24,876 nt of DNA, taken from the IMG/VR virus record IMGVR_UViG_3300012954_001618, positions 1-24,876 of that record; one strand, given 5' to 3'. This DNA comes from a virus. How positions within the stretch are numbered: position 1 is the stretch's first letter; the number at the start of each line of letters is the position of its first letter. The notes under the pieces are model-generated. The model did no database searches, was not told the DNA's origin, and was given only the letters and a program-made list of their open reading frames with translations. Both the position numbers and the translations under genes were made by a program. Positions 7,914 through 15,474 of the stretch are shown here, in pieces.

Positions 7914-8649
7914 TTTTTAATTTTTCCTTACGTTTCAATGCTTTTCCGTAATGCTTATCTCTAACAGATTTTTTAGCACCTTTGTAATGTGCAATATATC
8001 CATTTAGTGCTTGGTCAAAATGTGTTTTTGTAACTCCAGGTGGACTAATATTATGATTTTGAATCTTTCCTTCTTCTTCCATCTCTAATCTAACAGCATC
8101 AAATACATGACAATCTAGTTGACCTGATAGATCATACAATTTGTCTGTATCATAATATTCCTTAAATCTATCAAAGTATTCTTGTGCATATTTGTGACGC
8201 ATATCAAATACTAAAAATCCTGTTTCAGTATAAGTGCCAGGACGTCCTAAATAAGCGACAAATTTTCCTTCTGGGAGGAAACTTTTCAAATATTTTGATG
8301 TAATTTTTGTAATAATCTCAGTGTCAGTATCTAACCAACATAGAAAGTCAACATCCTTTGTTTTTGCCGCATGATATAAACAATAACTTTTATGACTAAA
8401 CCGTACTCCATCAAATAGAAAATTTCCTGGTTCTCTATGTGAATTACGCTTTTTAAATTCAGTTAAGTCTGGTATGGATTCCTCTAACTTTTGATTCGTC
8501 ATGTTAGAAGGAAGATCTAAATGTGTGTTATCTGTGTAAAAAAATAATTGTACGTCTGAGTCTATATATTTTTTTGCACTTTCAACAAACCAATGTCCGT
8601 ATTCTTTATAACCTTTATCACTAAAAGTTGTTACTATTCCTATTTTCAT
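7906..8649 (-). CDS. GT-A-like glycosyltransferase (GT8-like)
   Basis: This 247-residue protein starts with a strand KIGIVTTFSD. It carries a DxD motif in FLCWLDTDTEI (DTD at residues 107-109), which in GT-A enzymes binds the metal and the nucleotide sugar, and ends with GYIAHYKGAKK (HYKGAK at 221-226), the C-terminal histidine motif typical of GT8-type enzymes. It has no membrane segment. It is the first gene of the sugar module and has a good ribosome site, AAAGAGG, before ATG at 8649. Only 11 bases separate it from uvsY, so it may be read from the recombination-gene transcript. Donor and acceptor are unknown. Confidence 0.7.
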   Translation of the reverse strand: MKIGIVTTFSDKGYKEYGHWFVESAKKYIDSDVQLFFYTDNTHLDLPSNMTNQKLEESIPDLTEFKKRNSHREPGNFLFDGVRFSHKSYCLYHAAKTKDVDFLCWLDTDTEIITKITSKYLKSFLPEGKFVAYLGRPGTYTETGFLVFDMRHKYAQEYFDRFKEYYDTDKLYDLSGQLDCHVFDAVRLEMEEEGKIQNHNISPPGVTKTHFDQALNGYIAHYKGAKKSVRDKHYGKALKRKEKLKIA

Positions 8650-8660
8650 AACACCTCTTT

Positions 8661-9116
8661 CTATAAAGTAGCATCTTCCATTCCTGCTACTCTTAGCTTT
8701 ACTATATTAGTTATCTGCCATTGCTTCTGGTCAAGCGCCTTTAAGACTCCTAGCCATTTGTTACGAAGAAGTGCGAATTCATTAATAATTTTTTCGTAAT
8801 CAACTACATCTGCCTCACCGTCAACATATTTTTCGACGTCTCGACTAGATAAAGCTCTTTGATAATTTTCTAGATATTTTTTGAAATATGAGCTACGCAA
8901 TCTACGTAGCTCGATATTCATATAGTGTAATATTGCTTCGATTTCTTGAAGTTGATTAAAACGGTGTTCAACAATACCTGGCATAGCCGCAGATGCTTTT
9001 TCTACATTACCTACAAGTTTAACTTCTTTTCTTGCGTCAACTAATTCAGACTCATAATGTTTGATTGCTTCTGGTATCTTTCCAACATCGCGTGATACTT
9101 CGCTATACCAACCCAT
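8661..9116 (-). CDS. uvsY: UvsY recombination mediator
   Basis: UvsY loads UvsX recombinase onto gp32-covered single-stranded DNA. The identification rests on three things: a size of 151 residues (T4 UvsY is 137), a mostly helical charged composition, and a C-terminal half (about 78-151) of the type I recall from marine T4-like UvsY proteins. That half runs ELRRLRSSYFKKYLENY, ALSSRDVEKYVDGE, a hydrophobic LLRNKWLGVLKAL, then ITNIVKLRVAGMED. The gene lies two genes downstream of uvsX and four bases after a small acidic gene, as expected for a recombination operon. The T4 protein itself is too diverged to compare residue by residue by eye. Confidence 0.8.
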   Translation of the reverse strand: MGWYSEVSRDVGKIPEAIKHYESELVDARKEVKLVGNVEKASAAMPGIVEHRFNQLQEIEAILHYMNIELRRLRSSYFKKYLENYQRALSSRDVEKYVDGEADVVDYEKIINEFALLRNKWLGVLKALDQKQWQITNIVKLRVAGMEDATL

Positions 9117-9119
9117 TAA

Positions 9120-9350
9120 TTATTCATCCCATTCATATTCATCATCAAACTGATCTTCGTCAATATCCAAGTAATAATAGATAGCATTGTCTAAGTAATT
9201 ACAACTTCCTAATGCTCCTTTGAATGCTTCGTCATCTGCTCCAAAGTCTGCACATACTTCAACAAATCTTTCAGCACAAATTTCAATCTGTTTTTTATCT
9301 ATATTGTCTTTGAATACTGACCAAATATCAGCAATCTGTTGCTCTTCCAT
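9120..9350 (-). CDS. Small acidic protein of unknown function between uvsX and uvsY
   Basis: This 76-residue protein is strongly acidic, with a tail of nearly continuous Asp/Glu/Tyr (DIDEDQFDDEYEWDE) and two cysteines (C29, C37). I do not recognise the family. The start ATG at 9350 is three bases after the uvsX stop, and its ribosome site (GAGGAG) lies inside the last uvsX codons, so the genes are translationally coupled. The downstream uvsY start follows after four bases. An acidic tail beside two ssDNA-binding recombination proteins could mimic nucleic acid or contact UvsX, but that is a guess from composition and position. Confidence 0.75.
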   Translation of the reverse strand: MEEQQIADIWSVFKDNIDKKQIEICAERFVEVCADFGADDEAFKGALGSCNYLDNAIYYYLDIDEDQFDDEYEWDE

Positions 9351-9353
9351 ATA

Positions 9354-10430
9354 CTATTCCTCCTCGATGCTGTCGGCTTCGAGGGTATTTACCAATTTGT
9401 TCTTAATTGCATCTTCAATTAAGTCTCCAGTATAATCTTTCATAACAGTATCAAGTAAAGAACCATCCCAATTTTTTCTATACTCTTTGTGTTCAGTACC
9501 ATTTGATGTTACATACTTTAGTCTGTTTCCATCTTTTACAAGTAACCCTTTCTTTTCAAAAAGATCAACTAATCCACTGTAAGGATTCATACCTGTTTCA
9601 TATGGAATCTTTACTTGCACACCTTCAAATGGTTTAGCGTAACGTGTTTTCATTACTTTACAACCAGCACGTATACCACGAACATCAGTAACTTTGTTAC
9701 CATCTTCATCTTCTTTAAGTTTCAATTTTTTCATTGCTACTACAATAGATGATGCATAGATAAAGCCTTGACCACCTGAAATTTTATCATCTGGATCAAA
9801 CATATCTTGTGATGCATATGTGTGATTAGTACATACTAGTCCTACATTATGAGAACCTATCATGTTAACTGTATTACGAACAAGCGATGTTAGTGCTTTA
9901 GGCTTACGACCCATATCACCTTTCATATCACCTTTGTTAAACTGATCAACATCTGTTGGTGTAAGTAACATACCTAAACTATCAATAACAAACAATACTT
10001 TCGGACGATCAGCTTCATCCATTGCTTTATAGTCTGTCATAAATGTTGAAATAGTCTTTGCAACATCATCAATCATTGACATGTTTAGTTTAAGTAGTTT
10101 TTCTTCAGAGGTGTCTACGTCAAGTGCGTGTAACCAACTCTCGTCAAGTGCGTTTTCAGAGTCAATTAAAACTACAAATATACCTTGGTCCTGTGCATGT
10201 TTTACAATATTACCTGCACAAATATATGATTTACCAGCGCCTGACTCTCCAGCAAACACTGTTACCTTACCCATAGGCACACCTTTATGAAAGTCGCCTG
10301 ATATAAGATAATTGAGTGCATAGTTACCTGTTGAAATCCAATCAGTAGGATCATTAAATCCTGCACTCATTCCTGTAATAGATTTCGTTAATTGTGTCCG
10401 AAACTTGCTCGGATCAAATGCTTTTGCCAT
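9354..10430 (-). CDS. uvsX: UvsX RecA-like recombinase
   Basis: UvsX is the T4-type RecA homolog: it forms filaments on single-stranded DNA and carries out strand exchange in phage recombination-dependent replication and repair. The Walker A motif is GESGAGKS (residues 61-68). The conserved DSENALD follows (90-96), then Walker B LFVIDSLG (146-153), the VGLVCTNHTY strand and SGGQGFIYASS, which is the DNA-binding L2 region. Length (358) is close to T4 UvsX (391). A strong ribosome site, AAGGAGAC, precedes the ATG. The leader between gp32 and this gene holds a 9-bp stem. The C-terminus is acidic (EADSIEEE), as in RecA proteins. Confidence 0.95.
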   Translation of the reverse strand: MAKAFDPSKFRTQLTKSITGMSAGFNDPTDWISTGNYALNYLISGDFHKGVPMGKVTVFAGESGAGKSYICAGNIVKHAQDQGIFVVLIDSENALDESWLHALDVDTSEEKLLKLNMSMIDDVAKTISTFMTDYKAMDEADRPKVLFVIDSLGMLLTPTDVDQFNKGDMKGDMGRKPKALTSLVRNTVNMIGSHNVGLVCTNHTYASQDMFDPDDKISGGQGFIYASSIVVAMKKLKLKEDEDGNKVTDVRGIRAGCKVMKTRYAKPFEGVQVKIPYETGMNPYSGLVDLFEKKGLLVKDGNRLKYVTSNGTEHKEYRKNWDGSLLDTVMKDYTGDLIEDAIKNKLVNTLEADSIEEE

Positions 10431-10451
10431 ACTTGTCTCCTTGTTAAAGTT

Positions 10452-10514
10452 GCCCAGTGCATTTAGAATTTTGACATGTAAACAATGAATCTCTGTTCTG
10501 ATTTAGCACTGGGC
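10452..10514 (-). promoter_or_regulatory. Long stem-loop in the gp32-uvsX gap (uvsX leader)
   Basis: The arms GCCCAGTGC (10452-10460) and GCACTGGGC (10506-10514) are perfect 9-bp complements enclosing a 45-nt, AT-rich loop. The stem ends nine bases before the uvsX ribosome site (AAGGAG) and starts about ten bases after the gp32 stop. No U-run follows on the minus strand, so it is not an ordinary terminator. A role in mRNA stability, processing or translational control of uvsX is inferred from position only. Confidence 0.5.
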
Positions 10515-10523
10515 TTGATTAGT

Positions 10524-11522
10524 TTATTGACTTTGTCTTGCTCTAATCATTGCAAGAATGTCTTCTGCTTTACCTTCAGTTTCTGTTGACTGTGCAGCAG
10601 GTGCTTCTGCTTGGGGAGCAGGAGCAGTCTCAGCTGGTGCAGTTTCTGCTACCGGAGCTGGTGCTGGAGTTTCTTCAGTTCTTGAAGTGGCAGTGCCGTT
10701 TGATGATGATTTGTTAGGATCACCAGTTCTAGCACTCATGCCTGCTGGACGGAAATACTGTGAAAATTTCTCTTCATCATATGCTTCTCCGTCGACACTT
10801 GCTTCAAACATTTCCTGCATTACCTTGACTTCAACGTCGGAAGGCTTTTTAGGAAGAAAGTCGCTCAGATTGAACAACCCGTTTGTATTAACAGCATTCA
10901 TTTCTGAATCACCAAGCGGACGTTCTCTACGTGCCCAATTGGAAGTACTGTAATCTGCGTAACCACCTTTACTTGTTTTGTTAAGACGGAAATCAACACC
11001 AGCAGTATAATCTGTTGGCAGTTCTTCCATATCAGGATCCATTAGTGCCTGTTTAATAATTTGGAAAATTTGTGGTCCAATTATAAAACGTCTAATCGGA
11101 TTTTCTGGAGTAGTATCCTCTGATAAAGGATTGTCTACTACAAAACCTTGGAAAAGATAAGAACGCTTTTTCCAATATTTGCGACCCATGTCTTCTAGAC
11201 TAGGATCTTTAAACCAACCCCTAACTTCATTAAGGATGTTACAAGTATCTCCATACATTTCCATACATGGGATTTGTACTTGTACAGGACGACTATCAGT
11301 CTGTCCTTTGATTCCGGAAAACGGAAGTTTGATCATCAAACGTTCTTTCCAAAAGAATGTATTTGAATCATCTCCATCAGGAAGGAATCGGAATGTTGCA
11401 CTCTCACCTTCTTTAATATTCCAGAATGGGTAAATTGCGTTGTCGCCGCCGCCTGTGTTTGAACCACCTTGTCGTGATTCTTGCTCTTTGAGCTTTGCTC
11501 TTATTTCAGCTAATGATGCCAT
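10524..11522 (-). CDS. 32: gp32 single-stranded DNA-binding protein
   Basis: gp32 coats ssDNA at the replication fork and during recombination. The protein is 332 residues (T4 gp32 is 301). It has a short basic N-terminal region (AEIRAKLKEQESR) like the T4 cooperativity domain. A core follows with aromatic and basic residues (YPFWNIKEGESATFRFLPDG at 31-50, then WFKDPSL and RKYWKKRSYLFQGFV). The zinc-loop region keeps only C86 and C94 (IPCMEMYGDTC) of the T4 His-Cys3 set, so the metal site is altered or absent. A long Ala/Pro/Glu-rich linker (about 282-316) leads to the end that would bind partner proteins. It has a strong ribosome site (AAGGAGG) and its own sigma70-like promoter. The next genes are uvsX and uvsY, its functional partners. 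Confidence 0.93.
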   Translation of the reverse strand: MASLAEIRAKLKEQESRQGGSNTGGGDNAIYPFWNIKEGESATFRFLPDGDDSNTFFWKERLMIKLPFSGIKGQTDSRPVQVQIPCMEMYGDTCNILNEVRGWFKDPSLEDMGRKYWKKRSYLFQGFVVDNPLSEDTTPENPIRRFIIGPQIFQIIKQALMDPDMEELPTDYTAGVDFRLNKTSKGGYADYSTSNWARRERPLGDSEMNAVNTNGLFNLSDFLPKKPSDVEVKVMQEMFEASVDGEAYDEEKFSQYFRPAGMSARTGDPNKSSSNGTATSRTEETPAPAPVAETAPAETAPAPQAEAPAAQSTETEGKAEDILAMIRARQSQ

Positions 11523-11526
11523 AATA

Positions 11527-11573
11527 TGCCTCCTTTAAATTGCCTATAGCTTTGTGCCTGTTTATGTAGCACA
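11527..11573 (-). promoter_or_regulatory. gp32 mRNA leader with three AGGCA repeats and a small hairpin
   Basis: On the minus strand the leader holds AGGCA three times at exact 14-base intervals (11555-11559, 11541-11545, 11527-11531). The last copy overlaps the ribosome site GGAGGC. Just upstream, TGTGC (11569-11573) can pair with GCACA (11553-11557) around an 11-nt loop, and the second arm shares bases with the first AGGCA. T4 gp32 represses its own translation by binding a structured leader; this region is a candidate for an equivalent operator. The function is inferred. Confidence 0.4.
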
Positions 11574-11581
11574 TGTTATAC

Positions 11582-11610
11582 ATACTACACAATTATATAG
11601 CAGAAGTCAA
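11582..11610 (-). promoter_or_regulatory. Sigma70-like promoter for gp32
   Basis: On the minus strand a -35 box TTGACT (11605-11610) is followed, after a 17-base spacer, by a -10 box TAGTAT (11582-11587), which predicts a start near 11575 and a leader of about 53 bases before the gp32 ATG. TTGACT matches five of six consensus bases and TAGTAT four of six. This would let gp32 and the uvsX-uvsY genes be read by the host polymerase early, independently of the late genes upstream. Confidence 0.5.
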
Positions 11611-11622
11611 CCTTTTTCTGCT
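11599..11622. repeat. Perfect 7-bp inverted repeat overlapping the gp32 -35 box
   Basis: AGCAGAA (11599-11605) and TTCTGCT (11616-11622) are perfect inverted repeats around 10 bases that contain most of the -35 hexamer. As DNA it could be an operator. As RNA it would be a short hairpin after the upstream gene's stop, but no U-run follows, so it is a poor terminator. Confidence 0.45.
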
Positions 11623-11639
11623 AAATTCTTGAAATTATT

Positions 11640-13868
11640 TTATATTCCTGCTAGTTGCCTAATATTTTCTAATTCAACTGACTCTTGACTTTTGTCAAAA
11701 GAAGATACATCAGCAGCAGCCCTGCGAGCCACGTCTTTACGTATCTTTTGAAGAACTTGACCTAAATTATTATCAGTGATGCCGTATTTTCTTTCTGCCA
11801 TTCTAAGCCAGTTTCGTTCTTCTGTACTTAATACACCTTTTGTATATAATGCTTCAATAGCTTCTGCGTCATTTAGGTATTCACCTGGGCCGCTGTAATT
11901 TGGATCATATTCTGTATTTTGCATACCATACTTACCAGTTACTTCGCTACCACTGTAATCATAGTCTGGTTGAAATGATTTTTTTGGTAAACTAGGTGCT
12001 TCTGGATCGTCTTGTGGTTTAGCTGGATCATCAGGCATTGATTTTGTTGGTTTTATATCTGGGCCTGGACCGCCAAATGCATCTAGTTTGTCGTCTGCTG
12101 ACTTATCAGCTGCTTTACCAGCATCTCTTTTGGCTGCCGCTCTATTGCTTAATTCGTCTTTTACTCTACCCATCAAATCTCTATATTTTTGTGGAATCAT
12201 AGGATTATCTTTATAGGTATTGTATAAAGCTAACAGCATTTCTTCGTCACCTTTTTTCAATTTCTCATCTAAGTTAGATAAGAAACCTTCTAGTGTAAAT
12301 TCTTCGTCGTCCATTAATTCTGGATCTTTATATCCGTTATACTCTTCAAACTTTGCGTTGATAGCTTCTATAAACTGCTTTGCTGGATTAATAAAGCTCT
12401 CGCCAAAATCTTTTTCCACTGCTGTCAGCACTGCTGTTTCGCCTTTTGGAAACTGTCCTGTGTTCCTATCATACATTGATAAAACATAATCTGTTACTGT
12501 TTCTATTGTTATTTCTTTTCCATCTGGACCCATTACTTTATCACCTTTTTTCTTTCCATCCATTTTTGCTTTACGGACTGCGTGTGCATATGCATTACCT
12601 TCATCTGTATCACTGTCAGCTTCCATTATGTCTGGAACACCGTTGCCATTTGCGTCTCTCCACCATGATCCAGATTCGTCATGTGAGTCATGTTTACAAG
12701 TTGTAGTTGGCATGTGCATTGTATCTTGACAGTCTTTACAATGATACTTTTGGTAGCCTTTCATATAGCCTTCGTCTAGTGCAGAATCTACTGTGTCATC
12801 TGCCCATTCTTCAAAAGCGTTAAATTCATCTTCATAATCGCTTGCTGTGGATTCTGTAGTTTCTTCTACACTGTTTACAATATCTTCTGGGCCTAGTTCT
12901 TCTGCTTTAGTTTCTTCATTAACAAGATTGTATATGTATGGAAATACATCTTTTAATTCTTCATTAAACTGTCTAATTGTAAGCTGATCAATCCAGTTTT
13001 CAGCTACGTCTTCTGGCACTTCTTTAATTTCTTTAACTTCAAAGTTTTCAACCATAGCTTTGTATGATTTTTGTCTTTGTAATCCTTCGATAGTTTTTTT
13101 GACCGTTAGCACTCGATCATTTACTATGTCCATGTATTGTGAAAGACCTTCTGCCATTACACCTGACCGACCCATGTAACTTTTAAATTTCTTTAATTTG
13201 TATAATTCTTCTGATAAACCTGTAATATGTTTTCCAAAGTCATCATAAACTTTTCCACCTTCTGATACGTGCATTGCCATAGCTCTTGCACCATTAAGAT
13301 GTTTGAAAGGATATTTAAATCTTTCACCTTCTGAACTTTCTATGTAAATGTTTTCAATATGTTGTGTACGTCCACTTGCAAGTTCTTGATTTACAGGCTT
13401 ATTATGCCTAACGCTGACTCTAGCTGATCCAACGTCTTGGTAACTAGTTCTGCTTGTTCCATACATTTTTGATTCGGTCATTTGTTCTTCTCCGGATTGA
13501 TTTTGTGCTAAAAATTTATAATCATTTTTGTTAAGATTGCTTTTAGTAATATCTCTAGTATCAAAATTTAAAAGTCTTTTCTTAGCAAAATACCTTAATT
13601 CTTTTAAAAAGTCGTACCATGATTGTTTTACTAACTTGTCTTGGTTTTCTACAAAATTATTACTATACATTACGCTTACAGAATTTTCGTCTAAACTAAC
13701 ACTAACTCTTCCTAAAGATTTTTCCTTTTGTTTAAAGTCAAAATCAAAGAATCTTGCTTCATTTGGCTTGTTAGTTACTATACCTTCTGCGTTTCCTATT
13801 GTTACAGTAGGAAAACGTCCACGTATTTTATTAAATAATTCTTCACTTATTAAATCAAGGTTTTTCAT
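11640..13868 (-). CDS. Large acidic virion-associated protein of marine T4-like phages
   Basis: This 742-residue protein (from ATG at 13868) resembles, as I recall it, a structural protein found in marine T4-like phages. The N-terminal part (about 1-115) is a compact domain (LISEELFNKIRGRFP, then FFDFDFK, then NFDTRDITKSNLNK). The middle is rich in coiled helices (GARAMAMHVSEGG, GRSGVMAEGL). A cysteine/histidine cluster follows (C377, C380, C391, with nearby histidines), and directly after it an EF-hand/dockerin-like loop starting DANGNGVPDIMEA at about residue 405. The C-terminal third is acidic and low-complexity, with one DAGKAAD linker. A TTG at 13883 would add five residues. The ATG has no Shine-Dalgarno site; the late-promoter core ends five bases before it and overlaps the gp17 stop. 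Its exact virion role is unknown. Confidence 0.7.
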   Translation of the reverse strand: MKNLDLISEELFNKIRGRFPTVTIGNAEGIVTNKPNEARFFDFDFKQKEKSLGRVSVSLDENSVSVMYSNNFVENQDKLVKQSWYDFLKELRYFAKKRLLNFDTRDITKSNLNKNDYKFLAQNQSGEEQMTESKMYGTSRTSYQDVGSARVSVRHNKPVNQELASGRTQHIENIYIESSEGERFKYPFKHLNGARAMAMHVSEGGKVYDDFGKHITGLSEELYKLKKFKSYMGRSGVMAEGLSQYMDIVNDRVLTVKKTIEGLQRQKSYKAMVENFEVKEIKEVPEDVAENWIDQLTIRQFNEELKDVFPYIYNLVNEETKAEELGPEDIVNSVEETTESTASDYEDEFNAFEEWADDTVDSALDEGYMKGYQKYHCKDCQDTMHMPTTTCKHDSHDESGSWWRDANGNGVPDIMEADSDTDEGNAYAHAVRKAKMDGKKKGDKVMGPDGKEITIETVTDYVLSMYDRNTGQFPKGETAVLTAVEKDFGESFINPAKQFIEAINAKFEEYNGYKDPELMDDEEFTLEGFLSNLDEKLKKGDEEMLLALYNTYKDNPMIPQKYRDLMGRVKDELSNRAAAKRDAGKAADKSADDKLDAFGGPGPDIKPTKSMPDDPAKPQDDPEAPSLPKKSFQPDYDYSGSEVTGKYGMQNTEYDPNYSGPGEYLNDAEAIEALYTKGVLSTEERNWLRMAERKYGITDNNLGQVLQKIRKDVARRAAADVSSFDKSQESVELENIRQLAGI

Positions 13869-13873
13869 AATAA

Positions 13874-13881
13874 TATTTATC
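13874..13881 (-). promoter_or_regulatory. T4-like late promoter core GATAAATA, five bases from the ATG
   Basis: The minus-strand GATAAATA overlaps the gp17 stop codon (TGA at 13880-13882) and ends five bases before the ATG at 13868. With T4 spacing the first transcribed base would be the A of that ATG, giving a leaderless mRNA. Confidence 0.6.
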
Positions 13882-15460
13882 AATAATTGGTACTAATGAA
13901 GATAGGCATAGGCGGTTCATAATCCTCTGTATCTTCTATACTTTTAAATGTGTTATATATTCTTGGATCCCAATCTTGCAATACTCCCATAATTCTTATG
14001 CTCAACAGCATTGCAGATATTAGATCGTCTGTTTCTCCTGGTTTTGCTTTAAAACTAGAGCCTGTTGCCACAAAGCCTTTTAGTTCTGATATCAAAGGTG
14101 CAGAAGCTATAACTAACTTGTCGTTTTCTATCATTGTTTTCAACTTGGCACAAGCTGTAATTTTTGAACCATGTGTTGTGTTAAATCCTTTGCGAAACTT
14201 TCTCACATGTCCTTTACGTATTGGTTCACTTACAAACATACCTGGTATATTTTCTTCGCCAAAATCTCTTATCACTATAAGTGCAGCTTCTCCTATTGAG
14301 TTGTTTTCAACACTCCAATATATACCTGTTGACCGTTCACTTTGCTTTTCTATGTAATCACATATATCTTTAAGCACTCTTATCTGCCCGGGAATAGGTG
14401 TAGTGTTATGTCTCCACTCAGCTACTTGTTTATAACTAGGAAGTTCAATAACCTGTATGGCGGCATAGTCTCCTCCTGTGCCCATACTAGGATCTAATCC
14501 TATACAGTAAGAAGCATCTTTTTTGATTTTTTCATACCAGCGTGTTTGACCCATATTCATAATTACTGTCTTTGGCTCCATTGATGCTAATTTTATACTG
14601 TTTAACAATGTTTCGTCAAAAACTAAAAATTCACAACCATATTCACGTCGAAATCTTTCTTCACCAATACGTCCTATTTCGTCTTCTTTCCATTTTTCAT
14701 CTCTGTCAGGATGTTCGTCCCACGCACATGTAAAACTGTGAAAACCATTTATACCTACATCTTGTTCATTACCGTGTTCGTCAAATTTTTGTTCAGCTTG
14801 TTTCCAGATAGTAGCAAATGTATCTTCGTCTGAGTTAGGTGTGCTTGTTAGGATTGCACGACCACCTGTTGCTAGTGTGGGCGATATAGAAGTCCAAAAT
14901 TCATCTGCAATAGTAGGTTGGACAAATGCAAACTCATCACAGTACAGTAGTGAAATACTCATACCTCTACCTGTGTTACCAGTCGTAGTTGCACTAACTA
15001 TACGAGATCCGTTTTCAAATTCAATTGAACCTTTGTTGTAGTTTACAACACCAGCTCTTATATGATCTGGACAAAGTTCATATCCATATCTAATACGTTG
15101 CATGATTTCCTGTGCACCTGTATATTTGTGAGCGGCAATAAGTATAGTTTGATCTGGATTAAACATGGCATACCATAAAAGATAAATCGCTGCACAGGTT
15201 GTTTTACCTGTTTGTCTTGGCAACATGTTTATGTTAAATCTATGATTGTGATAACTTTCTAATAGACTTACTTGATAAGAGTATGGATCAAAAAGTAATT
15301 TTCCCTCAACAGGATGCTGAATAAATGCAAAGTGTTTTGCAAAATACAAATAGCCTGAATCGGGATCCATACATTGAGAAAGATCCTGTATTTGTGCTTC
15401 TGTAAAAGATTCACGTTGATTTGCTTTTTTGGTTAATACACCATCTAAACTTTTGCTCAT
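13880..15460 (-). CDS. 17: Large terminase subunit gp17 (packaging ATPase/nuclease)
   Basis: gp17 pumps DNA into the prohead and cuts the concatemer. The ATPase domain has Walker A PRQTGKTT (residues 81-88), Walker B LLYCDEF (171-177) and the coupling motif TSTPN (205-209). The RNase-H-like nuclease domain starts with GLDPSMGTGGDYAA (321-334, first catalytic Asp D323), continues with YWSVENNSIGEA (second acid) and ends with ETDDLISAMLLS (third acid). The length is 526 against 610 in T4. The ATG at 15460 has no Shine-Dalgarno site. TTAAATA, a one-base variant of the late-promoter core, ends exactly five bases before it, and a strong terminator lies just upstream, so this gene should have its own transcript start. 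Here gp17 lies far downstream of gp18 and gp19, unlike T4. Confidence 0.96.
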   Translation of the reverse strand: MSKSLDGVLTKKANQRESFTEAQIQDLSQCMDPDSGYLYFAKHFAFIQHPVEGKLLFDPYSYQVSLLESYHNHRFNINMLPRQTGKTTCAAIYLLWYAMFNPDQTILIAAHKYTGAQEIMQRIRYGYELCPDHIRAGVVNYNKGSIEFENGSRIVSATTTGNTGRGMSISLLYCDEFAFVQPTIADEFWTSISPTLATGGRAILTSTPNSDEDTFATIWKQAEQKFDEHGNEQDVGINGFHSFTCAWDEHPDRDEKWKEDEIGRIGEERFRREYGCEFLVFDETLLNSIKLASMEPKTVIMNMGQTRWYEKIKKDASYCIGLDPSMGTGGDYAAIQVIELPSYKQVAEWRHNTTPIPGQIRVLKDICDYIEKQSERSTGIYWSVENNSIGEAALIVIRDFGEENIPGMFVSEPIRKGHVRKFRKGFNTTHGSKITACAKLKTMIENDKLVIASAPLISELKGFVATGSSFKAKPGETDDLISAMLLSIRIMGVLQDWDPRIYNTFKSIEDTEDYEPPMPIFISTNY

Positions 15461-15465
15461 ATGTA

Positions 15466-15472
15466 TATTTAA
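15466..15472 (-). promoter_or_regulatory. Variant late promoter core TTAAATA before gp17
   Basis: The minus-strand TTAAATA differs from ATAAATA at one position, lies between a terminator and the gp17 start, and ends five bases before the ATG, as at two other genes in the window. The predicted first base is 15460, the A of the start codon. Confidence 0.45.
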
Positions 15473-15474
15473 CC

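Noticed and set aside
10471-10499. Plus-strand TTGACA in the loop of the uvsX leader stem as a promoter
   Set aside because: The hexamer 17 bases downstream (TGTTCT) is a poor -10 box, and no plus-strand gene follows.
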